Below are positions 39,480 through 53,279 of a DNA stretch of 64,000 bases, piece after piece. Under the pieces are notes generated by a model. It saw only the letters and a list, made by a program, of their open reading frames with translations. It was not told where the DNA came from and did no database searches. The stretch is from Silurus meridionalis. Lineage: Eukaryota; Chordata; Actinopteri; Siluriformes; Siluridae. Position 1 is the stretch's first letter, and each line of letters opens with the position of its first letter. The DNA lies in NCBI RefSeq assembly GCF_014805685.1, contig NC_060885.1, forward strand, positions 16,469,632 through 16,533,631. Reading direction: 5' to 3'. A program made the position numbers and the translations under genes.

Positions 39480-40959
39480 GAAAGAGTGCATTTACTTTAT
39501 GGACATAATCCAACTATTTTAAATATCATTTGAATAGTTAAATGTGAAGAGAATTTTTTTCTTCAGTGTTCACCATGAAGCTTATTTCCTCCTGAACTTT
39601 CCATATACAGGCCTTTTTGCTGTTATGGCTTGGAGTAAAACCCAAACTCAAGAGACCAAACATGCTGACTACTTTAAATTAGTAATGACTTGTGGTTTGA
39701 CCTCAAGCACTGTAACTAAATAACACCCAAAAATCATAACCCCCTGCCTCTATTTTAAGGAGTTATAGATATAACCGCATATAGTTACACGGGTTAAACA
39801 TGCTCTCAAAGATCACTCTGGATGTGTTTTCCAAACCTGGTTGAGTAATAAAAATATTGCACATGCAAGTGGAAATTTAGTCTGTACAGAATTTTATTAG
39901 AGGAACAAGCTGGTCCAAAAGAAAAAATCTATTTACATCTGAATTGGAGTGCCTAAACAGATTTTGTACCTCCTGACAGGTTAATGCATAGGATCCCCCC
40001 ACCATGGTCAATTTTTGTTGCCTTTGTGTTGCCTGTTTACTCAAGGCACATTGAATCATCCCCCATCCCTCCCTCTCTTTACAATACTCCTCTGAAATAG
40101 CAGTATTTAACTATTTTGAAGATTTTATTGATATTAGTTTGTGTAAGAATCTCTACCATGACACGTTTTTTGCTTAGGATATCAAAACAATCTCTAAATA
40201 ACATTTGGAATTGTCTTTGTCTTGGGATTTTATAAGCTATTGAGTACTTTGACTTTGTATAAAAATAATATGTGGTACTTGAATAGGATGAAGTGTTGTA
40301 CGCAGCACATTTTGGTGCTCAGAGAAGCTTACATGAGTAGGAGCAATGATTTAAATCCCCTTCCCTTGTCTCCCTTGCTCTCCACTTTTAAAAGCAAATT
40401 TACTCAAAGGGAGCATTTGCAGACTTCCGCAGATTGTTTGACGGTTAAAGGAAAGAAAAAATTAGGTCCAGAGTCAAACTGGCACAGCTGCATGTAAACG
40501 GTGCAGAATGGTGCGTTTGTACGTGTTGTATTCCGAGTTTGTTTTGTCCCTGACTAAACAAATTAGTTGTTACTGATCACTTTTTAGCCTGTGCTTTCTC
40601 GTTAGAGTTACATGAGACCTGTTTAATTGGAGCAGTTTGTGCAACTCCCCAGCCGTTGTCCCTGGGCAGGCAACCTAGAAAAGCTGCTTATGCCGAATTA
40701 GAGGGCGTTGTTTAAAAATGAAATCGCTTGGATGGGAGGAAAAAAGGCTGACGATGAGCTGGACATTAGCAATTGGTTCTTGGTTGGGTCAAGGTTTGAG
40801 AGCGCTGCTGTCTTATCAGGTACAACTCTGTGTGTTCATCAATGTGACAGAGACGCCAACACTTATTTCAGTCCGTACAGCATCAGAGTCAAGACAGATA
40901 ACATATCATGTTCTATTCTGTCCAGTCGGTTCCTTTATTCTTCCTCTCGCCTCCTGCAG

Positions 40960-40960
<1 letters not shown>

Positions 40961-41003
<43 letters not shown>
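40961..41003. repeat. (TG)n microsatellite
   Basis: A TG array of about 43 bases. Confidence 0.96.
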
Positions 41004-41005
<2 letters not shown>

Positions 41006-41119
41006 TGAGTTCAAATTTCTTCTGTGAAACTGCTCCCTCATTGTTGACATACACATTAATTACCTAGACTGCCAGGAACCCATGTCTAGTTTCTCTGCCC
41101 CATCAGTCCCATCACTCAT

Positions 41120-41121
<2 letters not shown>

Positions 41122-41186
<65 letters not shown>
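41122..41186. repeat. (TG)n microsatellite
   Basis: A pure TG array of about 65 bases. Confidence 0.97.
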
Positions 41187-41189
<3 letters not shown>

Positions 41190-42289
41190 ACATCTGAAAA
41201 AGAGATAAGAAAAGCATGTATGTGCATGCGTGTTGAGTGCATGTTTGTGTTTTTCACAAGAAAAATAATGGAATGGTAGATTTTAATCTCAGCATAAGAG
41301 CCAGTACAGTAAGTGTCTGGGGATTAGGCTTAAATGAGGAAGCTGCGGGAAAGAGGAACGGTGGGAAAAATAGTAGTTTTGTGACAGGCATGATACGATC
41401 CAATTAGTCCAAAAGCATATGTATTTGTCAGCAATTTATCTATTTATTTATTTATCTTTTTTTTTTCATATTATAGGTTTGCTATTTTGCTAGTCTATAT
41501 GCGTTTTTAAACATCAGCAAAACTATCATGATTTTCAAAGTGTATGAAACTATTGGTTGTTTTGTCCTCAATGAAGTGAAGTGTGTCCTTAAGTCTTTAA
41601 TCAGTTGAGAAAACGTTTGTCCCTCTCTGTATGGGCCATGTGAGTTGTGCTGTAGCGCTAGCTATGGGAAAATACTTTTTTCTTCTAGAACTGCTCTAGA
41701 AAGATTTGTGCTTGTGTGGTGTGTACAAAATGAGCCATAGTCCATTATAAGCACTTTTTATAGACAGCACAGGTTTTTAGAAAAGAATTGATGGCTTCTG
41801 AGAGACAGGTCCAGGAAGATGAGAACTTAGAAAGTAAACAGAACTGTTCAAACAAAATGTTCAAGGCAGAAAAAGATTGGAGAAAATGAAGAGGGCAGTC
41901 TTTTTTTTTTTTTTTAAGATGGAGCGATAGATAAAGTGAGATAGATAAGGATGGAGTGGGATTTCATATGTTCGTGAGCAGACTGGTAGGGAGTGCAAGT
42001 TGCAATGCTGGCTATGCATTAGTTTAATGGGAGCTTTGGGATAGAGAAGTGGATGGGTGGGGGTATTGGCGATCACGGGCATCCTACTCACTCTCCAATC
42101 CTGTATTATTCATCACAGCAAAGTGGCCCTTGTTAATATTTTAAATCTGTTTACGACTCTTTCAACCCTTTACATGGCAATGCACGTGTAAGCGAGTATA
42201 TGTGTCTGTGCTGTAGGAAACATTAGTACATAGTTTCATGTTAATAGGTGTTTTGGGATTTATTTATTATTATGTTTTGCATGTTCATA
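41187..42289. other. Intronic non-coding DNA
   Basis: T-tracts near 41458 and 41902. No exon or transposon recognised. Confidence 0.45.
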
Positions 42290-42440
42290 GTTATTTGGCA
42301 AATGCTTTTATCCAAAGTGACTCGTAGTTGAGGCGGGGAGAAAAGGGTTAATGGCCTTGTGCAAGGAGCTGGATTTGGGATTCGATCTCACAACCCTCGG
42401 AAAAGTACTGGAGAAGTATCAGCACTCAGCCACTACAGCA
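42290..42440 (-). mobile_element. tRNA-derived SINE, reverse orientation
   Basis: On the + strand it starts GGCAAATGCTTTTATCCAAA and has AAAGGGTTAATGGCCTTGTG. It continues with GGGATTCGATCTCACAACCC, which complements a B box, and ends CAGCCACTACAGCAAATG. This is the complement of the SINE type at 13505-13702. Confidence 0.75.
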
Positions 42441-42607
42441 AATGTAAGATGTAAATCCATCATTCTAATTACCTTTTCTTGACACCACGACCTAGCAGCG
42501 TTAGATTAAAAGTCAATACGATAGATACTGTGGTAAATGGTGCATATCTATCTGTGGATGTATATGATGGAGCAGTGTTAATGATGAGACACATGAAGGA
42601 TGAACAA

Positions 42608-42608
<1 letters not shown>

Positions 42609-42634
<26 letters not shown>
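42609..42634. repeat. (GA)n microsatellite
   Basis: A short GA array of about 26 bases. Confidence 0.9.
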
Positions 42635-42638
<4 letters not shown>

Positions 42639-43003
42639 AAAAAACAGAAATAAAATGTGAGACGAATGCACCGAGATGGTGCCCGTTACATTTTAGATAT
42701 CCTTTATTGCAAAAAAAAAGAGCACAGTAGAAGGAGAGAGGAGAGAGAAGTCAGAAGCAGTGGCATTCAAGCATCATTAAGTCTCTGGCTCACTCCAGGA
42801 CGAAACGTGTAAAAAAAAGAGAGACATAGCAAAAGAGTGAAGGTTAGTAACTGATGAGCAGATCGTTGGGAGGAGATGTTTTTATTAAGGCGCTTGTCGA
42901 TGGCTAGAGCTCCACTTATTATTGGTGGACACTTTTAATGCTTTGCCAATACCGAACATATTGTGTGCTACAATAAATCTGCAACAAACAACAGAGAAAA
43001 AGA

Positions 43004-43004
<1 letters not shown>

Positions 43005-43048
<44 letters not shown>
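43005..43048. repeat. (GA)n microsatellite
   Basis: A GA array of about 44 bases. Confidence 0.96.
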
Positions 43049-43049
<1 letters not shown>

Positions 43050-43525
43050 CTGTATACAGATTGGTAGTTATGGAACAACTGAGAAAAGGAAAGCTAAATA
43101 AACAATGAGGCCTGAATTCCCACTGCTCTTGACTTTTCATATTTTTGATTGCCATCTTTATTATAGAGAGCGCTTATAGAGGGAATGGATTGTTGAATCT
43201 GGTGGCAAAAATTTTTTATTCGTTCCCTATTAGCAACAAACGTCCGTCTGAATGAGTGATGGGCATCACTGCAGCTGCTCGTAGCGCAAGCACAAAGACC
43301 ACACACTTATTCACTTGCCATCGTGTTCCCTAACACAGGCACGGGACGAATAGGAGAAGAGTGGATGAAACAGGAGGATGTTGAGGACACAGTGAGTTAA
43401 AAGGGTTAGGTGGAGGGGTGGATGACAGGAAAGAAAAGAAGGAGATTTTAATGAAGTGAAGATGAGCAGGGATGGATGAATAAGAAAAGAAGCTAGGGTT
43501 TTATGGCAGATGGATGGTGTGTAGG

Positions 43526-43561
43526 TGTGTGTGTGTGTGTGTGTGTATGTGTGTGTGTGTG
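43526..43561. repeat. (TG)n microsatellite
   Basis: A TG array with one TA interruption. The 154-codon minus-strand frame across it is rich in His/Thr/Ser/Pro from the repeat and flanking low complexity. Confidence 0.94.
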
Positions 43562-46084
43562 TGGGAGGAGGGTCAGATGGGTGGAGAATGACAGGGTCTA
43601 CAGAAGAATGACTCGGTGGGGTGGCTTTGTGCCTGGCTTGAATGGAAGAGCTGGAAGAGACTCTCCTCTTGCACTGTGTGTGGGGTGAGGGGGTGATCCC
43701 ACACTCTCTACTTCTGAGAACGAGTGTGTATGTTTGTGTGTATTTACTTGGCCTCTGTTCTCTTTTCATAGTCACACTTCTATTCAGTCCTTACTGAACA
43801 ATAGGGCCCAGAGCTGGCATGTGAAACTTTGTATTCTTTTTCAAGCACTGTAGTTATGACAGGCCTTTTACAGTTTCTCTTGCACTATTTCTTCAGTGGC
43901 GGCAGCCGAATTAATAACTTTACTCTCCACAAAGAAAAGCTGTTTGACTTCCCGCAGTAGGAAACTACAGTCACAGTACAGTGGGTTCTGCAGCACACAT
44001 TCGAGCCAGCCCAAGTTTGTCTGGCTGGGGTTCTGTCTCTGTCTTTACTGCTTTAGAGGAATTTAGTGGAACAGCCTCGCACCTGTCAACACACTCAGAT
44101 CACTGCACGTCCTAATTACTGCCACCTCAAACTCATTAACTCCTGAGAATGAGCATGTCTTTCCTTATTCTGGTGAGCCATGTGTCTGCTGCTTTTAATT
44201 GTTCTGATATGCTTGATAGACTGATTTTGATTGAGAGGTGGATCCAAACTGCTCAGCAGGCGATACAGGCATGCAGGAGTAATCACCGTCAGGGATGGCT
44301 TTGTTCATTACACTCTGACCTAATGAATTTGGGCCCGTATAATACCATACGCATCATTTCAGCTTATTTTTGTATTTGCATATTTTCTCCTTCACATGGT
44401 CAAATTTATAATTTTTTGGCGAATATATAGTTCAGAAATCTGCTTGCTTCTACATTTACTATGCTAATCTACTTTTGGAGCAACAATGCTGCTGGTAAAT
44501 GTAAAAGAATATAAGTTTGAAAGGTTAGGTTTTATCACCCGAAGTTACTTGCAGCATTCAAACATGATCTTGATCATTGCCTCTTCACTCAACTCTTCTG
44601 TTCCTGCTCTTAAATGTGGAAATGTATTCAGCTGATTAATACAGTCAGTTTTGTACTGTTGACTACATTTTCACAGCTGTCAGTACAGCGTATGTAAGCA
44701 TTCTTTTATTTTTGATAATGATATGACAACACAGAAGAATTGCAGGCAGGTAGCATTCGTACACAAAAGGATTTTTTTTTTTACTTTGCACCCAATTCAT
44801 TATAACTGAAATCTATGTAACAACTTGAAAGCTTGACATTCACTGTAGGAGAAGTTTTTATATTCCATCACGAGCTTGAATTCTGGGTCTACAAGAGAAA
44901 CTTAAACTATATACAGGACATTTGTCTAATTGTTTGGTTTCGCAAGTACTAAAGCATTCAACTGCTAGTTACGGAATAATGAGCTTTTATGACGAGTAAC
45001 TAAATAATAGTTTAAAGGTTTGTATGGGATATTAAAGCATTCTCTCAGACTTCTGTCTTCCCAGGGAGCACTGGAGTCTACGGGGTTTCTGTAACTCATA
45101 CCCCCCACTGTTTTTAATATGCATTCAGAAAGCATTGCTGAACCACTCTTTAGGGTTCCATATGTCCTGCTGTGGCCATGTGACATTTTGGGGCCATGCA
45201 AATCTTTTTTTTTCTTTTTTTTTTTACATTTCTAGCTGGGTTTTTTTGCTTTCAAAGGAAACTCCTGACCAATCCTGGAGATTAGGCTATTTATGTAGGC
45301 CTGACACAGAGATGGTGGGAGAAATAATTGTGTGAGAAATAGAATCTTAAATAGTTTTGGTCATGCAGATGTTTAATTATAGAAGTCTTCATCAAAAAGC
45401 AGTTTTGCTTCTATCTAGTATGTAGACTATTTAGTCATGTTTCAGCCTCTGTGAGAACTTAGTGAGTGTAGCTTCTGGGTGTTTTGTCTAATCTGTCGAG
45501 TCTGTTTTTCTTTTGCATATACAATCGTTCTCTGTCTGTTTGCGCCTTTTTAGTGGTGTGGTGGTGGAGGTTTGGGTGGGTTGTGGGGGTCAGTGTTTGT
45601 GAAACGGCTTTTTAGAATGCAGCGTGGAGAATCCTATCACTATGAGTTTAATGTCTATTATGGCTTCCATCTGCCCTAAGGGGAGCCTTGTGGGTGGTGT
45701 CACTGGGGGGATGTGAGAGGAAGGTGAGAGTATTTATTAGGGTTCTGCTAGGGTATCCATGCCACTATGGGGAGGAGCCCTTAACACCCCGGAGAGGGCA
45801 TACACACAAACACATGCATGCTTATACACAGAGCAGCTGGTTTGTCATTGTTGTGGAGAATGTGTGCGTTGCTGGTCAGTGAAGTGTGATGGTGTGTGAT
45901 GAAAGAGTGTTACAAAGAGATGCACAGAAGACCTCACACGGTCATTTTCTGTTAAACAGCCAGCCTATTTCGCCCTACTGCTGCAATGGGGGAATTCTTT
46001 ACTGGTTTAACATATGAGTCAGGAAGGATGCACAAATATGAATGTGTTTTGGGTGAAAGTGTTACAACCACTACCGCACTTTAG
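43562..46084. other. Intronic non-coding DNA
   Basis: Unique sequence. The stretch 44060-44160 is repeat-free with a CCTAATTACTGCC motif. A T-tract lies near 45208 and a G-rich segment near 45555-45595. No exon was recognised. Confidence 0.45.
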
Positions 46085-46455
46085 AATACAAATATATACC
46101 ATCCAATCACTTGGTACACAAGGAGTGCCTACATGCTTAAACATTCATGTGGCAGCTGCCCAATGCATGAAATCATGCAGGGTATAATGATTTTGACTAT
46201 GTTATGGTTGTTAGTGCTGTGCTGGTGAGATATTTTTGAAACTCCTAATCTTCTGGGTTTTTCCAGAATTCTGCTTTTTTGACAGAATGTTAAAGAAAAA
46301 AACATTCAGTTCTGCAGATAGAAATATTGATAAAAGTGCTCAGACAAGACTGTCCAGACTGGTTCAAATTGACAGGGATGTTATCCAAACAATCACTCTG
46401 TACAACTGTGGTGAGCAGAAAAGCATCTTTTATTGGAATGAATGGTTTATGAATA
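46085..46455 (+). mobile_element. Tc1-like transposon remnant, family A, 5' half
   Basis: Contains ACATTCATGTGGCAGCTGCC, AATCATGCAGG, TGGTTGTTAGTGCTGTGCTG and CAGACTGGTTCAAATTGACA. It ends with TCTGTACAACTGTGGTGAGC and AGAAAAGCATCT. These are the family A blocks in order. Small deletions break any reading frame, and the catalytic region is absent. Confidence 0.75.
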
Positions 46456-49229
46456 GTTTTAATGTTTTCTCTCAATATTTCACATAAAATAAATTATTTC
46501 ATGTTAACATTTGGCAGCATTTTCTAATGAATAATCTATTTTGTTCACCAGTTTCACCAGCGTTTCCACAAATCACTGTTTTCCTAATTCTGAAAATTGT
46601 TTGTGGTTCATGCCACTATGCATGCAGAATGCAGCTTGGTTGTTGTGTAGCACGGTTTTCTTTGATCCTAAATAAATAGCTAGAACTATATTTAGAATAT
46701 CCTGGCTTGTCAAACCACTATGAAATCCATTATGTTTAAAATGCATATTAGATGAAGACTTTTTTTTTTTTTTGCAAAAGTCAGCTATTTTTTTCTTACC
46801 TGACAAAAGAAATTCTTGCTTCTGGCTACTCTGTCCAATTCAAACTGGAGAGCTCCCTTAGTGGGAAGTCTACACTTTCTATGTGAGTCTAATCACTGGT
46901 TTTAGAATAGTGAGGCTTAATCCACCTGGAATTATACACCACTCTTTTTTCCTTTTCTGCAATCATTGTGATTGCTCATTTTCAGACTTCTAATTGCATC
47001 CTTCATCCTACCTTTATCTGTGTCTGCCGGTTTTTGGCTGACTTGTGATGGAGAAGACAAGTATGTGAGGGAGTTACTGAGTAAGGTGAAGAAAAGGAGT
47101 TGGATTGCAGTTAGGAAGCTTATAGCTGGTAGGAGTGTAATGGTGAAGTTACACTCACAGGATCTATCAGCATATGTGCTTTCACACACACCTTCATGTC
47201 TTTGTGTATGTGTCTGTTTAGACACTTGCATATGTTGATTAATGAGCATTTGGAGAATCGTTCTGACTCCAAATTAACACATTTTGATCATCACCAAGAA
47301 ATGATATTTAAAACCATTAATACTTTTTGTATCATGCTCCCAAAGGCATCATGATTTTTCCATAGCCATTTATTTAGTCTGAGCACAGTTTCTGTAAGAG
47401 GGTTGCTTGCACTTTAGCATTCTCACAATTGCTTAGTTCAGATGTTTTCTGCTTAATTATGTAAGCTGAAAATTGCAGCACTAACGTAAACCCTATACAA
47501 CTTTAAATCTCATGCAAAACAAGTGATTAGGTGAAAATAGGGTATGGGTAAAAATATATCACACGTCAAGGCTTTTTTAGGTAAACATTCATAAAAAAAT
47601 AAACATAATAGTTTATTTTGCCATATTCTATTCTAGTATCCTACAGTGTACACACACTCTCCAATAAACCAATTCATTTGGTATAAAGGTCAGTTTCGTC
47701 CTCTCAAAATGGTAGGTGGCAGGAATGTGCAAAAGACGTTTTTTTTTTTCAGTGCCTTGTAAATCAATTTATGTTGTTATCTTTATAAATTATAACAATA
47801 TTCAAATTTGGTCAATGCTATCATAAATATTAGCATCCGGCAAAAAAATCCAGATTTTAGTTTAAACATATATGACATTCAGACATGATACATTTATACC
47901 AATGTTGTTATTTATCGCAGTAGTTCCATATTATGAAGATGTTATTTCATTAGAATATATTTAACTTACATTAATATCCAAATCTGTTACTATTTTTATG
48001 ATTTTTGCACAAACAGGAGATGTTTTTGTGGATAGTAGTGGAAATGGCCAGATATCCGAGTGCTAATGTTAGACTGGTGACACTCTGTGTGCTTGTTAAA
48101 CATTTATATTAGTGCGTATGCATACGTATGTATAAGGAAGTCAAGCCTCACCTCAACCCTCTCACCTGCTGAAGAACAGATGGGTGCCATGGCCGGCCTC
48201 CCTCTCACCTTTGTGCTCACTGTGCTTGTACCCTGGCACTCTGCTGTGATTAGCCGGTGAGCTGAGTTCTTAGCAGTTAAACCCAGCCAGGCCACTCTTG
48301 GCCTTCTGTTTCCAGAAAACCAGTCAGCATTTTTGTCCAGTCCGGTGCCCCTTTACTATAGTTCATCCACACTAAGCTGCTCAGAGCCTCTGTCTGTATA
48401 TAGCAGGAGTGAGTCAAGTTTATCAGTCATGGCATAGTGCCCTAGCGCAGCATGGGCAACGGTTATGAGGATTAAAGAAACAGATGGACGCCATGCTGAC
48501 TGGCGCAGGTTCATTAACTCTCTTTGCGGTTGCTCTGAACTGCGCCACCCCATCCCACCTCGTATTGTCTCGTCTCGTTCTGCTCACCGAATAGCTCTGT
48601 AAAGGAAAATGAGCTACAAGGGCAACTTGAGGAGTGGAAGCCGTGAAGATGTCTATTGATCCGATGGCTGAAACGTGGGCTGGATCATTCTGCTTGATCG
48701 ATTGATCTTGAAGTGAGGGACTTTTAAAAGACTGTTGATGTGTAGCTGTCAGAGTGCATCTCCCATCAGGATTTGTGTAATGTGACTGCTTGAATCTTTA
48801 TAAGCAAAGGGGTTGATGCAGTGAGAGAGAATTTAAGCGATCAGAACCGGAGGAGCTTATTGCGAGCATGTTAAGTTTGATTTGGATCCGGGAATAGGCT
48901 AAAGAGCCTTACACTTACAGACAAGCTACCACACAGTGTTTCAGGTGCTAGAAGGATAGGTGAAATTAGCTGCCGTTTCTCTTGTGTAATGAGCCCCAAC
49001 ATCTTCCCCCGTGGCATCAACTTCTTTCATGCACTTGATTATTTGCACAGTGTGCAATTTCCTTTTCCAGAAGAGCAAAGGAATCATTGGTATTCTGCAG
49101 ACATGTCAAAGTTTTACACATTTTGGCTGCCATGCCAAAACTTTTAAAACTCACCCACACTAAAGACAAAATCAGGCTTAAAATAAAACAAAACAGCAAC
49201 ATATTAAACAATATACACAAAAAGATTGT
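46456..49229. other. Intronic non-coding DNA
   Basis: Unique AT-rich sequence with T-tracts near 46761 and 47742. The frame at 46972-47238 has no domain. The stretch 48120-48340 is repeat-free and relatively GC-balanced. Confidence 0.45.
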
Positions 49230-49450
49230 GGACTTTCGAAGTTGTTACTGTCAGAGCTGCTATAACAGCCTCCACTCTTCTGGAAAGGCTTTCCAGAATG
49301 TGGCTGTGGGAATTTTTGCCCTTTCAGCCACAAGAGCATTAGTGAGGTTGAGCACTGATGTCAGGACTGTCACGCATTCTGTATTCCAGTTCATCCCAAA
49401 GGTGTTTAATTGGGTCGAGGTCAGGGCTCAGTGCAGGCCACTCAAGTGGT
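49230..49450. mobile_element. DNA-transposon-type interspersed repeat fragment
   Basis: Carries CAGCCTCCACTCTTCTGGAA, AGCCACAAGAGCATTAGTGA and CCAGTTCATCCCAAAGGTGT. It ends GGTCAGGGCTCAGTGCAGGC. These blocks recur widely in fish genomes. The superfamily was not determined, and the 121-codon frame across it is a repeat artefact. Confidence 0.6.
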
Positions 49451-50360
49451 AGCAGTGGAATTCTCTCAGCTTGAGAGGTATGAGAAAATACACAGCCAGT
49501 ATATACTGGAAAAATGTTCCTTTTACAACAGTCTCTCCATTGCCATTGGCTGTTCCTCTGTAAGTTCCTATTTCAAAAGCAAATTGGAACATATGGAACT
49601 AAATCCTGACCCTCAAGTCATTTCATGGGAGCTTTAACAGTAACTGCTCATAATGCTTGTTAATATAATGCTTCATAATGGGATAGCATAAGGCTGCATT
49701 GATTGATCTGAGCCCTGAGTGCAGGCTTTAAGAAGACATGCAGACACATGGACACGTAGCCAGCAGACGTTTTAGCAGATTGTGTCGATGGCTTTGTGTG
49801 GGTCCCCACGCTGCTGTCAGTGGAGCTGTCTAGGCTGAAGGCTGCTACCTCTTTTTCCAACACATGAGCAGGTGGCTGTAAGCATGTGGGACAACTGTGG
49901 CTGAGTTCCGGAGTTATAGAATGTATTTTACATGTTTATACCGCTCTGTTTATTTGGAAACAAATGAGCATTCCTCAAGTATACTCTCATATATGCGTGA
50001 TTACAGGGAGGCTCCAGTGCTTAGTTTTACACTTCAGATCCAAAGCACAATTTGTTCCCTGCTTTAATGAGACGTCATAGAAATGCCACCTGTGAGAAAT
50101 CTTTTGACGGCACTTTATGATAACACCACAAAGCAGTTGTGTTCTGCTTTTCTTTATTTGTTTAATTATAAAACAAATCAGTGGTTGAAAGGAGGGAGAG
50201 AACTGGTGAATCAAGATGACAGCTATTTCTCAGTCATTTGCAGCTTGAGCAGGAGAGAGCGGTAGCTCATGATTCTATTGCTGCCTAGAAACTCTTGATT
50301 AAGTGCCGGGCTTTTGTGTTCTTGATTTAGACTACCGAGTGTGAGTGACAAGACTGTATT
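49451..50360. other. Intronic non-coding DNA
   Basis: No exon or confident repeat recognised. Confidence 0.45.
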
Positions 50361-50384
50361 GAGTGTTTGTGTGTCTGTGTGAGT

Positions 50385-50442
<58 letters not shown>
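50361..50442. repeat. (TG)n microsatellite, imperfect at left
   Basis: TG array with TTTG, TCTG and TGAG interruptions on the left, pure on the right. Confidence 0.96.
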
Positions 50443-50443
<1 letters not shown>

Positions 50444-53279
50444 ACAGCATCTTTTCATTCTGCATTTAAGTGAGTGTGTGTAGCTGTGTGACTGACAGTT
50501 GTGCAGTGGTGTGGAGTGTGTAAATCTGGTTCTATTAAAACAATAAAATAAAATTCCATGGTTGCACAGATGCATTAGCACAACAATTTACACTTCTGTT
50601 CTAGATACACAGACTCTCAGAGAATAATGAAGTCCAATTGACTGGAGTCACTGTGACTGCCACAGACTAGACACACAGGGAGGGTGGAAAGGAAGACAGA
50701 GAGGTGAGCCGCAGAGCAAACAGGATATACAGGAACATTAGGTCTCACCCCTCCCTCTGTCTCCCTTCTCCCGCTCTCTTTCCTTTTCATTCAACACGAA
50801 GGGGGCAATTACATGGCTGTGTCTTGCATGTCTTTCATCTGCTGTGGGCAGCAGTGGTGAAGTAAAGGATCTCTTGCATATAATTACACAGAGACATCCT
50901 GGAAGAGGGCGTCTGTCTCAGCGCACAACAGAAAAAAAGTCTTAAATGCCTTTGATATATATGATTAGATAGAAAAGACCAGTTGGACTCGTTTGATCCC
51001 ACGAACTCGTGTCTTCTGTCTCGGCTTAGCAGAATGATACATATTTCACCTGTCTGGACAGGGCACTAACCCGAGCGTACGTGTCAAAGGCTTACTGAGC
51101 TCCCTTCTTAAGCAAATTATAGTGTTTGTATGCAATTTAGTTATTTTTAAGAATTTAAGACGACTTCCATCTGGTGTCTTTCATTTTAGCTTAACACAAA
51201 ACGTCTGAAATGTAATTCTGCAGCAAGTGGAGTGTCACTGCTTCGTGAACTGGCTTTGTGTTAGTGTAAGCTCAAATCAAGAGGAAGGAGCCAACAGAGA
51301 TGGAGAAGCTCATCAGGGCAAAGTTCATTCAGTCATTACTAAACATATCATGAGCACACAGTTGCAGTGTGTAGAGTGTTTGTGTCCATTTTTGCCTGTA
51401 ATCATATTCGTTATTTCGGCACATGAAGTACCCGTGAAGAGATGGAGCACACTTCGCACTTCACGCTGTTTGAATGGAGACTATGCCGCAGAGTTCAGAG
51501 TAGGTCTCGAATGAGGTCTTTGTGTGGTAAAACACTGCTGCTGGCCTTTCATGTCCTCACTTCAGAACTCCTGCCCTTGTTTAACTTCTGACCTACATAA
51601 AGAAGCTGGATGAACAGAGCTAAAGTGCTAGGTGGAAATATATACAGAAAATGAGAAGATAAGAAGTTTGATTCTCTGCTTCAACAGTGGACTTATATTA
51701 TTTAATGGTGGATAAAAATGATGGTGGACTTTTTTTTTTTTTACCTATAGCTGCTTCATGTTGTATTGCAATATATAGTGCTTACTCTTCTACATTCATT
51801 CCTTCATCCATTAGCATAGGAAGCTTTTTAGCCCTAGATCTCCGATTAGCTTAGAGCACAGACAGGATGGATGAGAGAGGAGAGTGGACCAGTCTGGACT
51901 ACACACAGCAGAGAGAGCCTGGCTCACGGATTAGTGCCCTTTTAATGAAATGATGCTGTCCACCTCAGAACCCCTTCATTACCTACTAAAGGACACAAAA
52001 ACAGAAGTACAATCTGTCACATCAACACACGTCATCTGTTTATTTCTTCACTTTTTTCTGTTTATTCACAGGATTATAATGCCATAATCTCTTTCCACCA
52101 TAATTTAGATTAGATTTTGTATTATTTTGTATTGCTGGGCCGTGAATCCAGCTTCACTGAGGATTGTCTGACTGACTGGGCAGCCATACCACTCAGAAAA
52201 TTGATTAAAACTCATGACTGTGCCCTAGATTTCAAGGACACTGACAGTAAAGAGATGCAGGAAAACAGCATAATGATAATGAGGGGGGAAAAAGCATTGC
52301 TTGCTAACATGGATTGTTCCTACATTGATGCTAACCACCTAGAACATTATAAAATGATTGCCTTTCTTTGATGTGTGTAGTTCTCTGACCTTATAGAAAG
52401 ACTGAGACAGAAAAAGAGCAAGACATGGAAATAAGGGTGTGGTAGAGAGCTAAAGAACAGATCATGAATACATAGGTCATGTGAGAAAATAGACAGAGGT
52501 CAAGAGATGAGGTCATCTGATTCAAATCAGTTCAATGGAGCTTTTGACACTAGACAATGTCACAATGAAGCAGTAATCCGGATGTAGATTTACATCCCTA
52601 ATAAGAAATCCAGAGTTGACAGTGGCATGAAAAAACACTAATAGGAAGAAGACTCTAAATGGATCTTGGTTTCTTTGGTGATAGTTGTGGAATATTAATT
52701 AATTTTAATACAGATGTAAAAAAATACAAATTAAACACTCATAAGTGTGTTCAAGAGATGTGTAACTTGACCATATTGTGAGTCCTGGAATGAGAATGGG
52801 ACTGACTTTTAGTATGAAATGATAGAAATAATAGAAAGGATCAGAATAAAAGAGAACAATAATAATATATAAATCAAATAAATTAATTGGATTTTCAATA
52901 GAATGTAATAGAACAATGCAATGAAATAAAATTAGAATTTGCATATGTAAGCACTGCATATACATTCCTGAAGGCAGAAACAGAATGACATTTCATATAT
53001 TTCTAATATAGTGCAGCTGTGTGCAAGATGTGCAGTTAATGTGCAATATATGCCTGTGTGGTAGTGGGTGTTGTGCCATAAGTTCAAGCTCAAGTCCTTG
53101 GTGTATTTCTGGTTGAGGGCCTGAATTGCCTCTGGGAAGAAAAATAATGTTTAGGAGAATGATAGCATTACAGGGCAAAGGAGAGCGAGAGACAAAGAAG
53201 TTTATTGTTTTGCAACTACAGACCACCAACTTAAAAAAAAAAAGAATTAAGTTGCTGGCAGAAGGATGATGATGGTGCA
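50443..53279. other. Intronic non-coding DNA
   Basis: Mostly unique. Near 53080-53160 there is CTCTGGGAAGAAAAATAATG, reminiscent of a LINE 3' region. A T-tract lies near 51730. No exon was recognised. Confidence 0.45.

Larger units (their letters stand above)
38912..40960. other. Intronic non-coding DNA
   Basis: Contains the small arrays at 39333-39354 and 39445-39477. The block 40600-40730 is unique and relatively GC-balanced. No exon was recognised. Confidence 0.45.

Noticed and set aside
40708..41067. Two overlapping 96-119 codon frames, considered as a second exon
   Set aside because: They end in the (TG)n array, are mutually inconsistent in frame and have no acceptor-donor pair of suitable phase that I could defend.
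43311..43775. A 154-codon minus-strand frame
   Set aside because: It crosses a (TG)n array and low-complexity DNA and has no recognisable domain, so it is a composition artefact.
45555..45595. A G-rich segment considered as a G-quadruplex
   Set aside because: Only three clear GGG runs are close together, which is below the usual four-run requirement.
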